From contig NZ_AP024488.1 in NCBI RefSeq assembly GCF_021654575.1, positions 6,041,501 to 6,105,500 of the forward strand: a stretch of DNA of 64,000 bases. Reading direction: 5' to 3'. Shown piece by piece: positions 48,217 through 56,725 of the stretch; position 1 is the stretch's first letter, and each line of letters starts with the position of its first letter. The notes beneath the pieces are model-generated. The model was not told the DNA's origin and searched no databases. It saw nothing but the letters and a program-made list of their open reading frames with translations. A program made the position numbers and the translations under genes. The DNA comes from Desulfoluna limicola (lineage in GTDB: Bacteria; Desulfobacterota; Desulfobacteria; Desulfobacterales; Desulfolunaceae).

Positions 48217-49659
48217 TTATTTTTCCACTCCCCGGGGGCTCTCCTTTAAAAACGCCTGAAGCTTTCTCCCCGCTTTCTTTTCCGGGACCACGCCTGAAGG
48301 TCCGGCAATGCATCCGCCTTGACATCCCATGATCTCCACAAAATTACCCGGGCATTTTTTTACGTAGGATTTCAGTTTTTTTACTGAGCGCTTGTCCAGC
48401 CCGTCGATGCCGATGGGGTCAATGGGTGCGCGGTCCCCGATGTAGGCTTTGACGCCATCGGTGACGCCGCCTGATACAGGAAAGCCGCGTCCTTCGGCCA
48501 GTCCGGCGAGATCAAACGAGGTCTCATCGCACTGGGAAATCTCTATGTCCCGTGCCGCGAAGAGGGCGCGCAGTTCCCGAAAGGTGAGGACGTGATCCAC
48601 GTATGGATCAGCAGTGGCCTCTTGCCGCTTGGCCACGCAGGGACCGATGAACACGGTGACGGCTTCCGGGGCGTCCTCTTTTGCTGTGTGGGCTGTGTAG
48701 TGCATGGGGGTGCGGGTGTCTGAGACAAAGCTCTTCATCTCGGGCAGGTGCTTCTCCACAAACTCTGTGTAGGCGGGGCAGCAGGAGGAGGTCATGAAGG
48801 GGGCTCCCTCTTCCATGCGCTCCACGAACTCGTCGGCTTCATGGGCGGCAGTTTTGTCGGCCCCTGCAGCCACCTCAATAACATGGGAGAAACCAACGGT
48901 CTTCAGAGCACCCACCAGTTGGCCCATGGTGGAGGGGGTTTCACCTACGATGGCGGGGGCCACCAGCGCGGTCACGACCTTGCCCCGGTTCATTTCCCGG
49001 ATCACATCCACAAGTTGGGAGCGTTCCAGAATGGCGTTGAACGGGCAGGCAGCCAGGCATTTTCCGCAGAAAATGCATTTCTCGTAATCGATGGTCTCCT
49101 TGCTGTTGCTCATCTTGGAGATGGCGCCTGTGGGGCAGGATTCCTCACAGGGGATGGGGATGCGGACAATGGCATGGTAGGGACACACATCCATGCATTT
49201 GCCGCACTGGATGCATCGGTCCGGGTTGATCACCGATTTTCCGTTGACCAGCTCCACGGCATCTTTGGGACAGACATCCACACAGGCCTGGGTCAGGCAG
49301 CCCCTGCAGGCATTGGTGGCTTCATACCGGGTGCGCACGCACCCGTTGCAGGCTTCGTCGATCACCGTGAGGACAGGGTCGGGGGTGTCCTCGCGTGTGA
49401 GGCTCATCTCGGCGTATCGGGAGAGGGGCACGAGCTCGTCCTCTTCATCTTCGATGCCGAAGCCCAGGAGGGCCATAAGGCGGTACTTCAGGATGGCTCG
49501 ATCCCGGTAGACACAGCAGCGGGTGTGTTTTCCGCCCCTGGGCCGCATCTCAACGGGGATTCGGTGAACATTCTCTGAAAAGTTTCCTGAATCAAAGGCC
49601 CGGATAAGGCGGACCATCAATTCAAAGTGAGTGGTGGCACTGTAGTTTCTAAAATACAC
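48217..49659 (-). CDS. Monomeric [FeFe] hydrogenase, group B-like
   Basis: A 480-residue hydrogenase. The N-terminal half carries cysteine motifs for several Fe-S clusters (CNGCVRTRYEATNACRGC; CIQCGKCMDVCPYHA; CIFCGKCLAACPFNA). The H-cluster motifs are L1 MTSSCCPAYTEF, L2 IGPCVAKRQE and L3 EIMGCQGGCIAGPSG. L1 with TSSCCPAY rather than TSCSPGW points to group B (TIGR04105-like), which are ferredoxin-linked or possibly regulatory. HydEFG maturases and electron-transfer subunits are not adjacent. GTG 49659 follows AAGGAACCACCC. Direction of catalysis cannot be told. Confidence 0.9.
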   Translation of the reverse strand: MYFRNYSATTHFELMVRLIRAFDSGNFSENVHRIPVEMRPRGGKHTRCCVYRDRAILKYRLMALLGFGIEDEEDELVPLSRYAEMSLTREDTPDPVLTVIDEACNGCVRTRYEATNACRGCLTQACVDVCPKDAVELVNGKSVINPDRCIQCGKCMDVCPYHAIVRIPIPCEESCPTGAISKMSNSKETIDYEKCIFCGKCLAACPFNAILERSQLVDVIREMNRGKVVTALVAPAIVGETPSTMGQLVGALKTVGFSHVIEVAAGADKTAAHEADEFVERMEEGAPFMTSSCCPAYTEFVEKHLPEMKSFVSDTRTPMHYTAHTAKEDAPEAVTVFIGPCVAKRQEATADPYVDHVLTFRELRALFAARDIEISQCDETSFDLAGLAEGRGFPVSGGVTDGVKAYIGDRAPIDPIGIDGLDKRSVKKLKSYVKKCPGNFVEIMGCQGGCIAGPSGVVPEKKAGRKLQAFLKESPRGVEK

Positions 49660-49723
49660 GGGTGGTTCCTTGGCTATGGATAGAATGAACTTATTTGGTG
49701 ACTATTCAGTTCCTGAAAAAGCT

Positions 49724-49914
49724 GCCTCCGGCGGCAAGGGTGGCGAAGCCACATTAGGCAAAATACCTTGAAAGCAGGTTGCGGATGCGCTTTGCCCCTC
49801 GTTCCTCGGGTCAAATCACATCCGCCTTTGAATCGAGAGTTTCCAGGGTCATTTTTAAAAACCTGTTTATCAAACTTTTCAAAAGTTTGGCCCCCCGGCA
49901 GGGCCGCCGGAGGC
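49724..49914 (+). repeat. Family-A repeat, complete copy
   Basis: A 191-base standard unit with both ends, upstream of the hydrogenase gene, in the direction opposite to it. The rest of the gap up to 50214 shows no gene. Confidence 0.85.
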
Positions 49915-50214
49915 ACAAGCTGAATAGTCACTGAAATTATTTGTAATATATTGGCGTTGATTGTGTCTCGCTGCAACAGATTGCTTGCTTAAAAGGCGTA
50001 TCACAATGTGTGGCGTGATGATGTCGCCTGTGTGACGTTGCGCGAGGTCACCGAAAATGCACGGGCCGGATTCGGGCCTGTGGATTGAGCTGTGGAAACG
50101 TAAACCAAGGCGGGTGTATATCGGATTGTGGTAGAAGGGGTCAACCTAATAATGAAGATATGTTAGGGGCGGATGTATGCAACGGTCAGGGCAGGCGCAA
50201 AGGGAGTTTGAAAA

Positions 50215-50238
50215 TGCCCCTGCCGGGACGGCAGGGGC
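50215..50238 (-). terminator. Terminator-like hairpin after citrate synthase
   Basis: GCCCCTGCC and GGCAGGGGC, nine pairs, around GGGAC; on the minus strand it is followed by ATTTTC. It begins about 7 bases after the citrate synthase stop. The T run is short, so strength is uncertain. Confidence 0.6.
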
Positions 50239-50244
50239 AGTGTT

Positions 50245-51525
50245 TTAACGCTGGTCGATGGGAATATAGTCGGTGAGGGTGTTGCCGGTGTAAACCTGGC
50301 GGGGCCTGCTGATCTTCCAGTTGGGGTCATCAGCCCCTTCTTTCCACTGGGAGATCCATCCGGGCAGACGGCCGATGGCGAACATCACGGTGAACATCTC
50401 GGTGGGGATGCCCATGGCCCTCAGGACGATTCCACTGTAGAAGTCGACGTTGGGGTAAAGGTTCTTGTCGATGAAGTAGGGGTCGGTGAGGGCCACCTCT
50501 TCAAGCCGCTTGGCGATTTCAAGGAGCGGGTCGCTTACCTTAAGCTTGGGCAGGACGGTGTCGCACATCTTTTTCATGATCTTGGCTCGGGGGTCGTAGG
50601 TTTTGTAAACCCTGTGGCCGAAGCCCATGAGGCGGAAGGGATCGTCCTTGTCCTTGGCACGCCTGACGACATCATTGATGTCGGCGCCGCTTTCATGGAT
50701 GCTGGTGAGCATTTCAATGACCGCCTGGTTGGCGCCACCGTGCAGGGGCCCCCAAAGAGCGGCGATTCCTGCGGAGATGGCGGCGTAGAGGTTCACGCGC
50801 CCACTGCCAACCACACGAACAGCAGCCGTGGAGCAGTTCTGCTCGTGGTCGCCATGGAGGATCCAGAAGACGTTCAAGGCCTCCACAAGGTCGGGGTCGA
50901 GCTCGTAGGGCCTTACCGGAGAGTCGAACATCATGTTAAGGAAGTTCGCGCAGTAGGAGTAGTCGGCCCTGGGGTAGACCACCTTGTGGCCCCGGGAGAT
51001 ACGGTAACTCATGGCTGCCATGGTGCGGATTTTGGACAGGAGCCGCAGGAAGGTGCGGTTGATTTCCTCTTCGGTGTCCTGAAGCTCAGGGTAGAAGCTC
51101 TTCAGGGCGTTGAGCATGGCGGAAAGAATACCCATGGGGTGAGCCCGTCTTGGGAAATTCTGGTAGAAGATCTGCATGTCTTCGTGGATCAGGGAGTCGT
51201 CGTTGAGCTGGACGCTGGTACGGATCAGTTCCTGACGGTTTGGCAGCCTGCCGTTGATGAGAAGGTACGAGGTCTCGACAAAGCTGGAGTGTTCGGCCAG
51301 TTGTTCCACGGGAATGCCTCGGTAACGCAGGATCCCCTTTTCGCCATCCATAAAGGTGATGGCCGATGTGCAGCTGCCTGTGTTGCCAAACCCGGGGTCC
51401 ATGGTGATGTACCCGGTTTGCTGGCGCAGCTTGGTGATGTCGAAGGCTTTTTCCCCTTCTGCTCCCACGATGACAGGGAATTCATACGTCTTTCCCTCGA
51501 TGATCATTTTTACCACTTCGGACAT
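50245..51525 (-). CDS. gltA: Citrate synthase (GltA)
   Basis: A 426-residue hexameric-type (type II) citrate synthase, which condenses acetyl-CoA with oxaloacetate. Marks: DPGFGNTGSCTSAITFMDGE, ILHGDHEQNCSTAAVRVVGS (catalytic His), GPLHGGANQAVIEML, and MGFGHRVYKTYDPRA with its second catalytic His, then the Asp region LYPNVDFYSGIVLRAMGIP. Full length, no gaps. The ATG follows AAGGAGGAGCACC. In incomplete oxidisers it serves glutamate synthesis; in complete oxidisers the TCA cycle; the window cannot distinguish these. It is monocistronic. Confidence 0.97.
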   Translation of the reverse strand: MSEVVKMIIEGKTYEFPVIVGAEGEKAFDITKLRQQTGYITMDPGFGNTGSCTSAITFMDGEKGILRYRGIPVEQLAEHSSFVETSYLLINGRLPNRQELIRTSVQLNDDSLIHEDMQIFYQNFPRRAHPMGILSAMLNALKSFYPELQDTEEEINRTFLRLLSKIRTMAAMSYRISRGHKVVYPRADYSYCANFLNMMFDSPVRPYELDPDLVEALNVFWILHGDHEQNCSTAAVRVVGSGRVNLYAAISAGIAALWGPLHGGANQAVIEMLTSIHESGADINDVVRRAKDKDDPFRLMGFGHRVYKTYDPRAKIMKKMCDTVLPKLKVSDPLLEIAKRLEEVALTDPYFIDKNLYPNVDFYSGIVLRAMGIPTEMFTVMFAIGRLPGWISQWKEGADDPNWKISRPRQVYTGNTLTDYIPIDQR

Positions 51526-52108
51526 GGTGCTCCTCCTTTCTAATCTACGGATTCCCTGCAGGGCTGTTTGGATACAGCTTCGGGAAGATTTTGGCCGTGT
51601 TGGTACGGTTTGCGGGCGGATGCGCTTGTCTGGCGATGATTCAGCCGCTTACTCATGGTTCTCCGACAGGAGTTCCGGGGCGTCTTTATTCGGTGGCTCT
51701 AACAAAGCCAGAGCACCGGGTTGCGGGGTTCCGCATCGACATTTTGCAACGTCATCATAAATTGATCCACTGACACTATCCCCATAGAGTGTGGATGACG
51801 CCCCGACATACGTTTGTTGACTGCGTATGTCTGCTCAGGTTTTCCGCCCTTTGCTTCGGCCCGGTCTAAAACAGTCATCTGTCCCGGCCATGTGTGGTCT
51901 TAAGGGTGCAGGGGTCCGTTTCATTTCATGCTGTTGATCATTGCTAATGAGCCTGTCGGAGTGAGGTCAACGGTCTAAATTATCTGATTCATCCTTTAAG
52001 GTCAAGGTGTTCCGGCCGTGTCAGTGACGTTCCGCTGGTTTTTCGCGAAGCTCGACGAATGGGATGAAAGCTTGTTATTTGTGATATATTCGGTTATTTT
52101 GAGCCAGG
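51526..52108. other. Gap without a recognisable gene
   Basis: Separates divergent gltA and the beta-barrel gene. No gene, repeat family or hairpin of note is seen. Some GC-rich imperfect repeats of GGTGCTCTGGC type occur at about 51665-51720 but look like chance. Confidence 0.4.
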
Positions 52109-52137
52109 TTGACGGTCGCATATCATTGTTTTATAAA
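52109..52137 (+). promoter_or_regulatory. Sigma-70-type promoter of the TIGR04219-like gene
   Basis: TTGACG (52109-52114) and TATAAA (52132-52137), 17 bases apart, each 5/6 consensus. It lies 96 bases before the ATG in a locally AT-rich stretch. Confidence 0.6.
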
Positions 52138-52232
52138 CAAAATACCTTAAGAAATGTGCCAGCCGGACGATAAAGGGGACTACGGGCTTGGCCCGCCTTA
52201 ATGATCAGCTTGAACGATGGAGGAAAAATAGT

Positions 52233-52985
52233 ATGAAAAGATGGTTTTTTATTCTGCTTGTGGTAGCAGCTGTCATGGCGCCCGGACGCTCTTTTGCGCT
52301 CCTCGGGCTGGTAAGTGTGGAAGGGGCGGTGGGTGGCTTCATGCCGTCTCCGTCCGGTGACTTTCAGTACGATGGGTCAGATCTGGGGGACGTGGAGTCA
52401 AACTTTGGCTTTGACCGTGAAACCTTCCCTGCGGCCCGCCTTCGGGTCGAGATGCCCCTGATCATTCCCAACATCTATCTTATGGCCACCCCCATGGAGT
52501 TCGACGGGAGCCTTTCGGGGGATTTTAACTTCGGGGGAACAAATTTCACTGCGAATGCCGACACCACGCTGACCCTGAACCAGTATGACATCGGCTTGTT
52601 TTACAGTGTGCCATTCCTGGGTATGGCCACTCTGGGCCGTGTGGGGGTGGACTTTGGTCTTGACGTTCGCTTGCTGGATCTGGAAGTGGAGATGACCGAA
52701 GGCGGCACCAAACGCACTGAGAGTGTTGATGTGCCGGTTCCCCTGCTTTTTCTCGCCGCTCAGCTCAACCTGATTGGTGGCTTTGCCCTTGAGACGGAAA
52801 TCCGTGGTCTTGATGTGGGCTACGCCCGAGTCATCAGCGCCATCGGGCGTGTGAAGTACGACACCGTCGGCCCCTTGTTTGTGGCTGCCGGATACCGCCA
52901 TGAAGAGGTGGTGATCGATGAGGATGACATCGAAGCCGATATCACCTTTGCCGGACCTTTTGCCGAAGTGGGTGTCTCCTTCTAA
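52233..52985 (+). CDS. Outer-membrane beta-barrel protein (TIGR04219-like)
   Basis: A 250-residue exported protein. A signal peptide (residues 1-22; RWFFILLVVAAVMAPGRSFA, cleavage near SFA-LLG) precedes alternating hydrophobic beta strands (AARLRVEMPLIIPNIYLMAT; GLFYSVPFLGMATLGRVGVD; GVGVDFGLDVRL-type) that end in aromatic ADITFAGPFAEVGVSF with a C-terminal Phe, typical for outer-membrane barrels. Resembles the TIGR04219 family; its function is unknown. The ATG follows GGAGGAAAAATAGT. A strong promoter and terminator mark it as a single-gene unit. Confidence 0.85.
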   Translation: MKRWFFILLVVAAVMAPGRSFALLGLVSVEGAVGGFMPSPSGDFQYDGSDLGDVESNFGFDRETFPAARLRVEMPLIIPNIYLMATPMEFDGSLSGDFNFGGTNFTANADTTLTLNQYDIGLFYSVPFLGMATLGRVGVDFGLDVRLLDLEVEMTEGGTKRTESVDVPVPLLFLAAQLNLIGGFALETEIRGLDVGYARVISAIGRVKYDTVGPLFVAAGYRHEEVVIDEDDIEADITFAGPFAEVGVSF

Positions 52986-53011
52986 GATGCCCCTTGCGGA
53001 AAAATTGTGAT

Positions 53012-53046
53012 AAAAAAGCGGCCCCGTTTACGGAGCCGCTTTTTTT
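53012..53046. terminator. Bidirectional terminator
   Basis: A6 then AGCGGC...GCCGCT (six pairs plus inner CCG/CGG) then TTTTTTT, between the convergent barrel gene and glutaredoxin gene. Confidence 0.85.
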
Positions 53047-53296
53047 ATGCAACCCCCATTTTTTTGAGGTCGGCTGCAAGGTCGGCCTCGATGAAGACCT
53101 TCCCCTTTCGCCATGCGCCGTTAAACTCCAGGGTAGGCACCACCCACTCCCCGCCGTTGACTTCCGACACCTTGTCCACCACCTCTTTGGGCGCTGCTTC
53201 GATGTTTATCGATTCGAAGGGGATTCCATTCTCTTTGAGGTATTTTTCTGTTTTGATGCAGTGGGGGCACCAGAGGGCAGAGTAAACTTTCAACAT
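53045..53296 (-). CDS. Glutaredoxin-like protein
   Basis: An 83-residue single-domain thioredoxin-fold protein with CPHC (residues 10-13) in KVYSALWCPHCIKTEKYLKE, the cis-Pro in GGEWVVPTLEFNG, and a typical length for glutaredoxins. CPHC is the DsbA-type pair, so it may be more oxidising than CPYC glutaredoxins. It lacks a signal peptide, thus is cytoplasmic. The ATG follows AAAGGAATAAAACC. It is a single gene, convergent with the barrel gene. Confidence 0.9.
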   Translation of the reverse strand: MLKVYSALWCPHCIKTEKYLKENGIPFESINIEAAPKEVVDKVSEVNGGEWVVPTLEFNGAWRKGKVFIEADLAADLKKMGVA

Positions 53297-53641
53297 GGTT
53301 TTATTCCTTTAAAGAGTCCGGACAACACGGGCGGCAGGCCTTTTGCGCTGTTCGGGGTTGTTGATATTTTCTTGCAAGTGTGGCAGTGTGTTTTTCAGTT
53401 AATTATTAAGGCATCCAGTGCGCAACCTGCTGACTCTGTTCCGGATGACCCCTGACACGACAACCGTCTCGGGGCGAAGTGTACCACAGTTGGCGGGTAT
53501 GTAAAAACCCAGAGCCTTCAAACGCCTGTCGCTTTTTTCGGGGCGTATCCGAGCGCCGTTCAGGCTTTTTCAGGCCCTTTATTCTTCGGGGCAGCAACGG
53601 GTTTCGTTGCCAACCCTATTCAATCCGAACAGGAAATCACC
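53297..53641. other. Gap without a recognisable gene
   Basis: Divergent region between the glutaredoxin gene and the YfaZ-like gene. No repeat-family copy is visible; a promoter pair must lie here but was not pinned down. Confidence 0.4.
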
Positions 53642-54244
53642 ATGATGAAAAGACTCTCGATCATCGTTGCCTCCTTTCTTTTGCTTTCCTCGACGTCTGT
53701 TTTTGCCGAGGGCCTCAGTTTTGGAATTTTGGCGAACAACCGTGTTGTGGGAACCCATGTTGGCCTTTTGACATCCAGCCCTTATGGAGCACTGGAAGTG
53801 GCCGGTTCGTTGATCTACAACAAAGATCGGTACACCATAGGCAGCGGTCTTGTCAGTGTGCAGAGCGACAACCTGAGCCCCGGGCTCCGTTACGGACTGG
53901 GCTTCAAGTATGTCAACGGGACGATGAAGAGCAAGGACAAGAATCACCGCGGAGACTTAAGTGCGGTGGGCTTTAACCTTGGAGGGGCCTATGAGTTGCC
54001 GGCCACCATCAACCCCTTCAGCATTCCCATTGAGGTGACCCTCAATGGGACCCTGGCCCCCAAGTCCATCACATTTGATGAGACCAACGGTTACATGGAT
54101 TTCACCGCGGGGCTTCGATTCTACATGTTGGAAAATGCCTACCTGGCACTGACTCACTCCTATATCGAGGCAGAATTCGATACCGGCAGTACGTGGACCC
54201 GGTATGTCAACGAGACCGCTCTCGGGGTTGTATTGACGTTCTAA
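53642..54244 (+). CDS. YfaZ-like outer-membrane protein
   Basis: A 200-residue protein with signal peptide (residues 1-23, KRLSIIVASFLLLSSTSVFA) and a beta-barrel body. YfaZ-type features are the N-terminal SFGILANNRVVGTHVGLLTS and C-terminal ENAYLALTHSYIEAEFDTGS with terminal Phe (GVVLTF). Members are poorly characterised outer-membrane proteins of enterobacteria and other proteobacteria. ATG 53642 is directly followed by another ATG; AGGAAATCACC precedes it. Its own terminator follows, so it is monocistronic. Confidence 0.8.
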   Translation: MMKRLSIIVASFLLLSSTSVFAEGLSFGILANNRVVGTHVGLLTSSPYGALEVAGSLIYNKDRYTIGSGLVSVQSDNLSPGLRYGLGFKYVNGTMKSKDKNHRGDLSAVGFNLGGAYELPATINPFSIPIEVTLNGTLAPKSITFDETNGYMDFTAGLRFYMLENAYLALTHSYIEAEFDTGSTWTRYVNETALGVVLTF

Positions 54245-54278
54245 GTCGGTGTCAGCTGAATTTGGCGCGATTGTGTAA

Positions 54279-54310
54279 GGGCTGGTCACCGGGTGACCGG
54301 CCCTTTTTTA
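54279..54310 (+). terminator. Rho-independent terminator of the YfaZ-like gene
   Basis: GGGCTGGTCA pairs with TGACCGGCCC (one T-G) around CCGGG, followed by TTTTTTA. 35 bases after the stop. Confidence 0.85.
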
Positions 54311-54430
54311 TTTGTTGTTGCGTCAGTTTTCAGCTCTGGAATGAATGCCCATCCGGCGGTTGTTTCGGGAGGGCCAAGCTCTTAAACATGTGATAGCCAG
54401 GCCTTGATGCATGGGGCCGGATTCACGTCC

Positions 54431-54465
54431 GAATCCAGCTTTCAAGGTGGCGCACCTTGCCACCG
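54431..54465 (-). repeat. Family-A remnant
   Basis: GAATCCAGCTTTCAAGGTGG and CGCACCTTGCCACCG; the final GGAGGC is lost. It is the most decayed copy seen. Confidence 0.5.
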
Positions 54466-54532
54466 ATATTTACGACGGGACCTTTGGTCGGGTTGGATAA
54501 ATAACGATGAGGTCTCCTGACGCGAGACCATC

Positions 54533-54548
54533 AAAAAAAAGGGGGGGG
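54533..54548 (+). repeat. Mononucleotide tract A8G8 before the amidohydrolase start
   Basis: Eight A followed by eight G end two bases before the ATG at 54551, placing the whole tract in the ribosome-binding position. Confidence 0.8.
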
Positions 54549-54550
54549 CG

Positions 54551-56098
54551 ATGACAGCGTTTATCAATGGGCGGTTTATACCCTGTGACGGCGGCGGTGA
54601 GTTCACGACACTTGTGGAGAGGGAGGGGCGAATTGTGTATACGGGCCATGGCCTCCCGCCTCATCTTTCCGGTGAAGCGGTGGTGGACCTTGCGGGACGG
54701 TGTGTGGTTCCCTCCTTTGGCGATACCCACATTCACTTTCAGTCCTTTGCCCATGTGCTGGCCAACCTGGATGTGCGTCACGCCAAGAGCCTCGTCGCCA
54801 TGGGGGAGATGGTGACGGCTCATGAGGTGAAAAAAGGCGGAAAACCCATCATCGCCTTTGGATGCTCGGCCCATACCCTTGAAGAGGGACGCCTCCCCAC
54901 ACGGGAAGACCTCGACGCCATGTGTGCCTCGCCCCTTTTTATGGTGAAGTATGACGGCCATGCCGGTGTGGCCAATTCGGCCATGCTGGAGCGTTTTGCA
55001 CCAAAGGTTCTTGAGGCGGAGGGCTTTGAAAAAGAGAGCGGCTGGTTTTACCAGGACTCCTTTTATAAAGCCACCGATGCCATCAGCCGCAGTGTCTCGC
55101 CCCTGGAGCTGATTAGAAACATTGAAGCCGCGGGAAATTATCTTGGCCGGAAGGGCTTTTCCATGATTCATGCCGTGGAGGGAATGGGATATCCCCTGAA
55201 CCTGGACGTGGACCTGATGCGGTTTACGGGCCGGGGCCTGCATCAGTCGGTGACCACTTTTTTTCAGACCATGGCCCCCGGCAAGGCGCGCCTTCGCGGG
55301 ATGAAAACCGTGGGGGGATGCTTCGCCAATGCCCTGGATGGCTGTTTCGGCTCCGAGGATGCCGCCCTGTTGGAACCCTATACCCATGATGCCGGGAACA
55401 AGGGGCACCTCTTTTATTCTCAGGAGGAGGTGGACGCCTTTGTGAAGAAGGCCCACGGCATGGGTCTGCAGGTGACGCTCCATGGGATTGGCGACGCAGC
55501 GGTTACCCAGGCCCTGAATGCGTTTGAGAAGGCCCTGGCCGATAAGCCCTGTGAAGACCATCGGCATGTGTTGATCCACGGCTGCCTCATCACGCCCGCG
55601 GATATTCAGAGAATGGCAGATCTGGGTGTCTGCCTCGCCGCTCAGGCGCCTTTTCTGTACTGGGACCTGGAACCCCAAGCCTATCTGGACCGCATCCTTG
55701 GAGACAGGTCCCTCTCCCTGATGCCCTTCAGGGATCTTGTGGATGCCGGGGTGCGCGTGGCCGGAGGCTCTGATGCCCCTACCACGGAACCCGATGCCCT
55801 CTTTGCCATCTGGTCGGCCTGCAACCATCCGGACCCGGCCCAGAGCCTGACCCCCATGGAGGCCTTGGAGATGCATACCATCAGGTGTGCTGAGTTCGGG
55901 CGTGAAGAGATGGACCGCGGAAGCCTCTCGGCTGGCAAGCGGGCTGACTTTGTCGTGCTGGATCGCCATATCCTGGAGACCCCCAGGGAAGCCATTCGGG
56001 AGATTCAGGTGGAAGGCCACTATCTGGAAGGGGTGTTGTTTGAGGGGGAGAATCGAGGGCTGGGACGGTTTTTGAAGGCCTCTTTGATGAAATCTTGA
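54551..56098 (+). CDS. YtcJ-like amidohydrolase
   Basis: A 515-residue amidohydrolase of the Amidohydro_3 (YtcJ/LAF3) family. Metal motifs: VVPSFGDTHIHFQSFAH (HxH, about residues 58-62), later LIHGCLITPADIQRMADLGV and RVAGGSDAPTTEPDALFAIW (the catalytic Asp of SDAP). KADFVVLD-like RADFVVLDRHILE marks the C-terminal beta sandwich. It hydrolyses an amide or N-acyl bond in an unknown substrate in the cytoplasm. The ribosome site is an A8G8 tract adjacent to the start. A candidate for length-variable translation (see findings). Confidence 0.85.
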   Translation: MTAFINGRFIPCDGGGEFTTLVEREGRIVYTGHGLPPHLSGEAVVDLAGRCVVPSFGDTHIHFQSFAHVLANLDVRHAKSLVAMGEMVTAHEVKKGGKPIIAFGCSAHTLEEGRLPTREDLDAMCASPLFMVKYDGHAGVANSAMLERFAPKVLEAEGFEKESGWFYQDSFYKATDAISRSVSPLELIRNIEAAGNYLGRKGFSMIHAVEGMGYPLNLDVDLMRFTGRGLHQSVTTFFQTMAPGKARLRGMKTVGGCFANALDGCFGSEDAALLEPYTHDAGNKGHLFYSQEEVDAFVKKAHGMGLQVTLHGIGDAAVTQALNAFEKALADKPCEDHRHVLIHGCLITPADIQRMADLGVCLAAQAPFLYWDLEPQAYLDRILGDRSLSLMPFRDLVDAGVRVAGGSDAPTTEPDALFAIWSACNHPDPAQSLTPMEALEMHTIRCAEFGREEMDRGSLSAGKRADFVVLDRHILETPREAIREIQVEGHYLEGVLFEGENRGLGRFLKASLMKS

Positions 56099-56107
56099 TT
56101 CAAAAAT

Positions 56108-56260
56108 GCCTCCGGCGGCCAAGGGCTGATCCCTTGGATCCCAGGTTCGCGAATGCTCTCGACCTTCGCTCCCCAGGTCATTCATATGCGCTGACGGGCT
56201 CCGCCCGTGAACAACTGCTGAGGTGGCTCAACCACCTTCGTGCAGACCGAAGGGCGCTTT
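56108..56260 (+). repeat. Family-A repeat type S
   Basis: GCCTCCGGCGGCCAAGGGCT, CCAAGGGCTGATCCCTTGG palindrome, GGTTCGCGAATGCTCTCGAC, TTCGCTCCCCAGG, CATATGCGCTGACGGG, CCCGTGAACAACTGCTGAGG. The palindrome changed on both arms relative to CCAGGGG...CCCCTGG at 20251 (CCAAGGG...CCCTTGG), a paired substitution. Confidence 0.75.
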
Positions 56261-56725
56261 GTTCTTCGTGGTTTCTGCTTGTTGGGAAGGCCACGAAGGC
56301 GCCTGAAACCCATTTGGCCTTGGCCGGAACATTCCCTGCGGCAAGGGGGGCAAGGCCATTTGGCAACAATGCCTTGAAACCTGGGTCGGGGTTGTCGTTG
56401 CCCCTCGCCCTCGGTTCAAATTATACCCGCCATTCGATTGAAATTTTTACGGGCTTAGAGGTGGCGCGTCTTTGTGCTCTGTTTTCGGTGGGTTGTCTGC
56501 CTGGGGGGCTCAAGGTTCATCTTCGGCCTGGGTGCCTTCGGCAACGACGAAACCCAACGGCGAATACGTTTTCGTCTGTTTTGGCAAAGGGCTCATTGGT
56601 CTCTTTCGTCATCTGTATGCAGGGTTGCTTCGAATTGGCAATCCGGGATATATGGTGTGAACGTTTCAACTGTTCATTTTTGATATGTAGAACCACCTGA
56701 AAGACCCACGAGACAGGAGCTGGAA
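56261..56725. other. Gap without a recognisable gene
   Basis: No gene could be supported here. GCCTTGG and CAAGGGGGGCAAGGC-like pieces (56320-56360) and CCTTCGGCAACGACGAAACC are family-A-like in style, but no intact unit is present. An AT-rich patch at 56660-56700 may hold the promoter of the next gene. Confidence 0.4.

Noticed and set aside
54470-56185. 571-codon minus-strand frame opposite the amidohydrolase
   Set aside because: The plus strand gives clear amidohydrolase motifs; the minus-strand reading has the same antisense composition and extends into repeat DNA.
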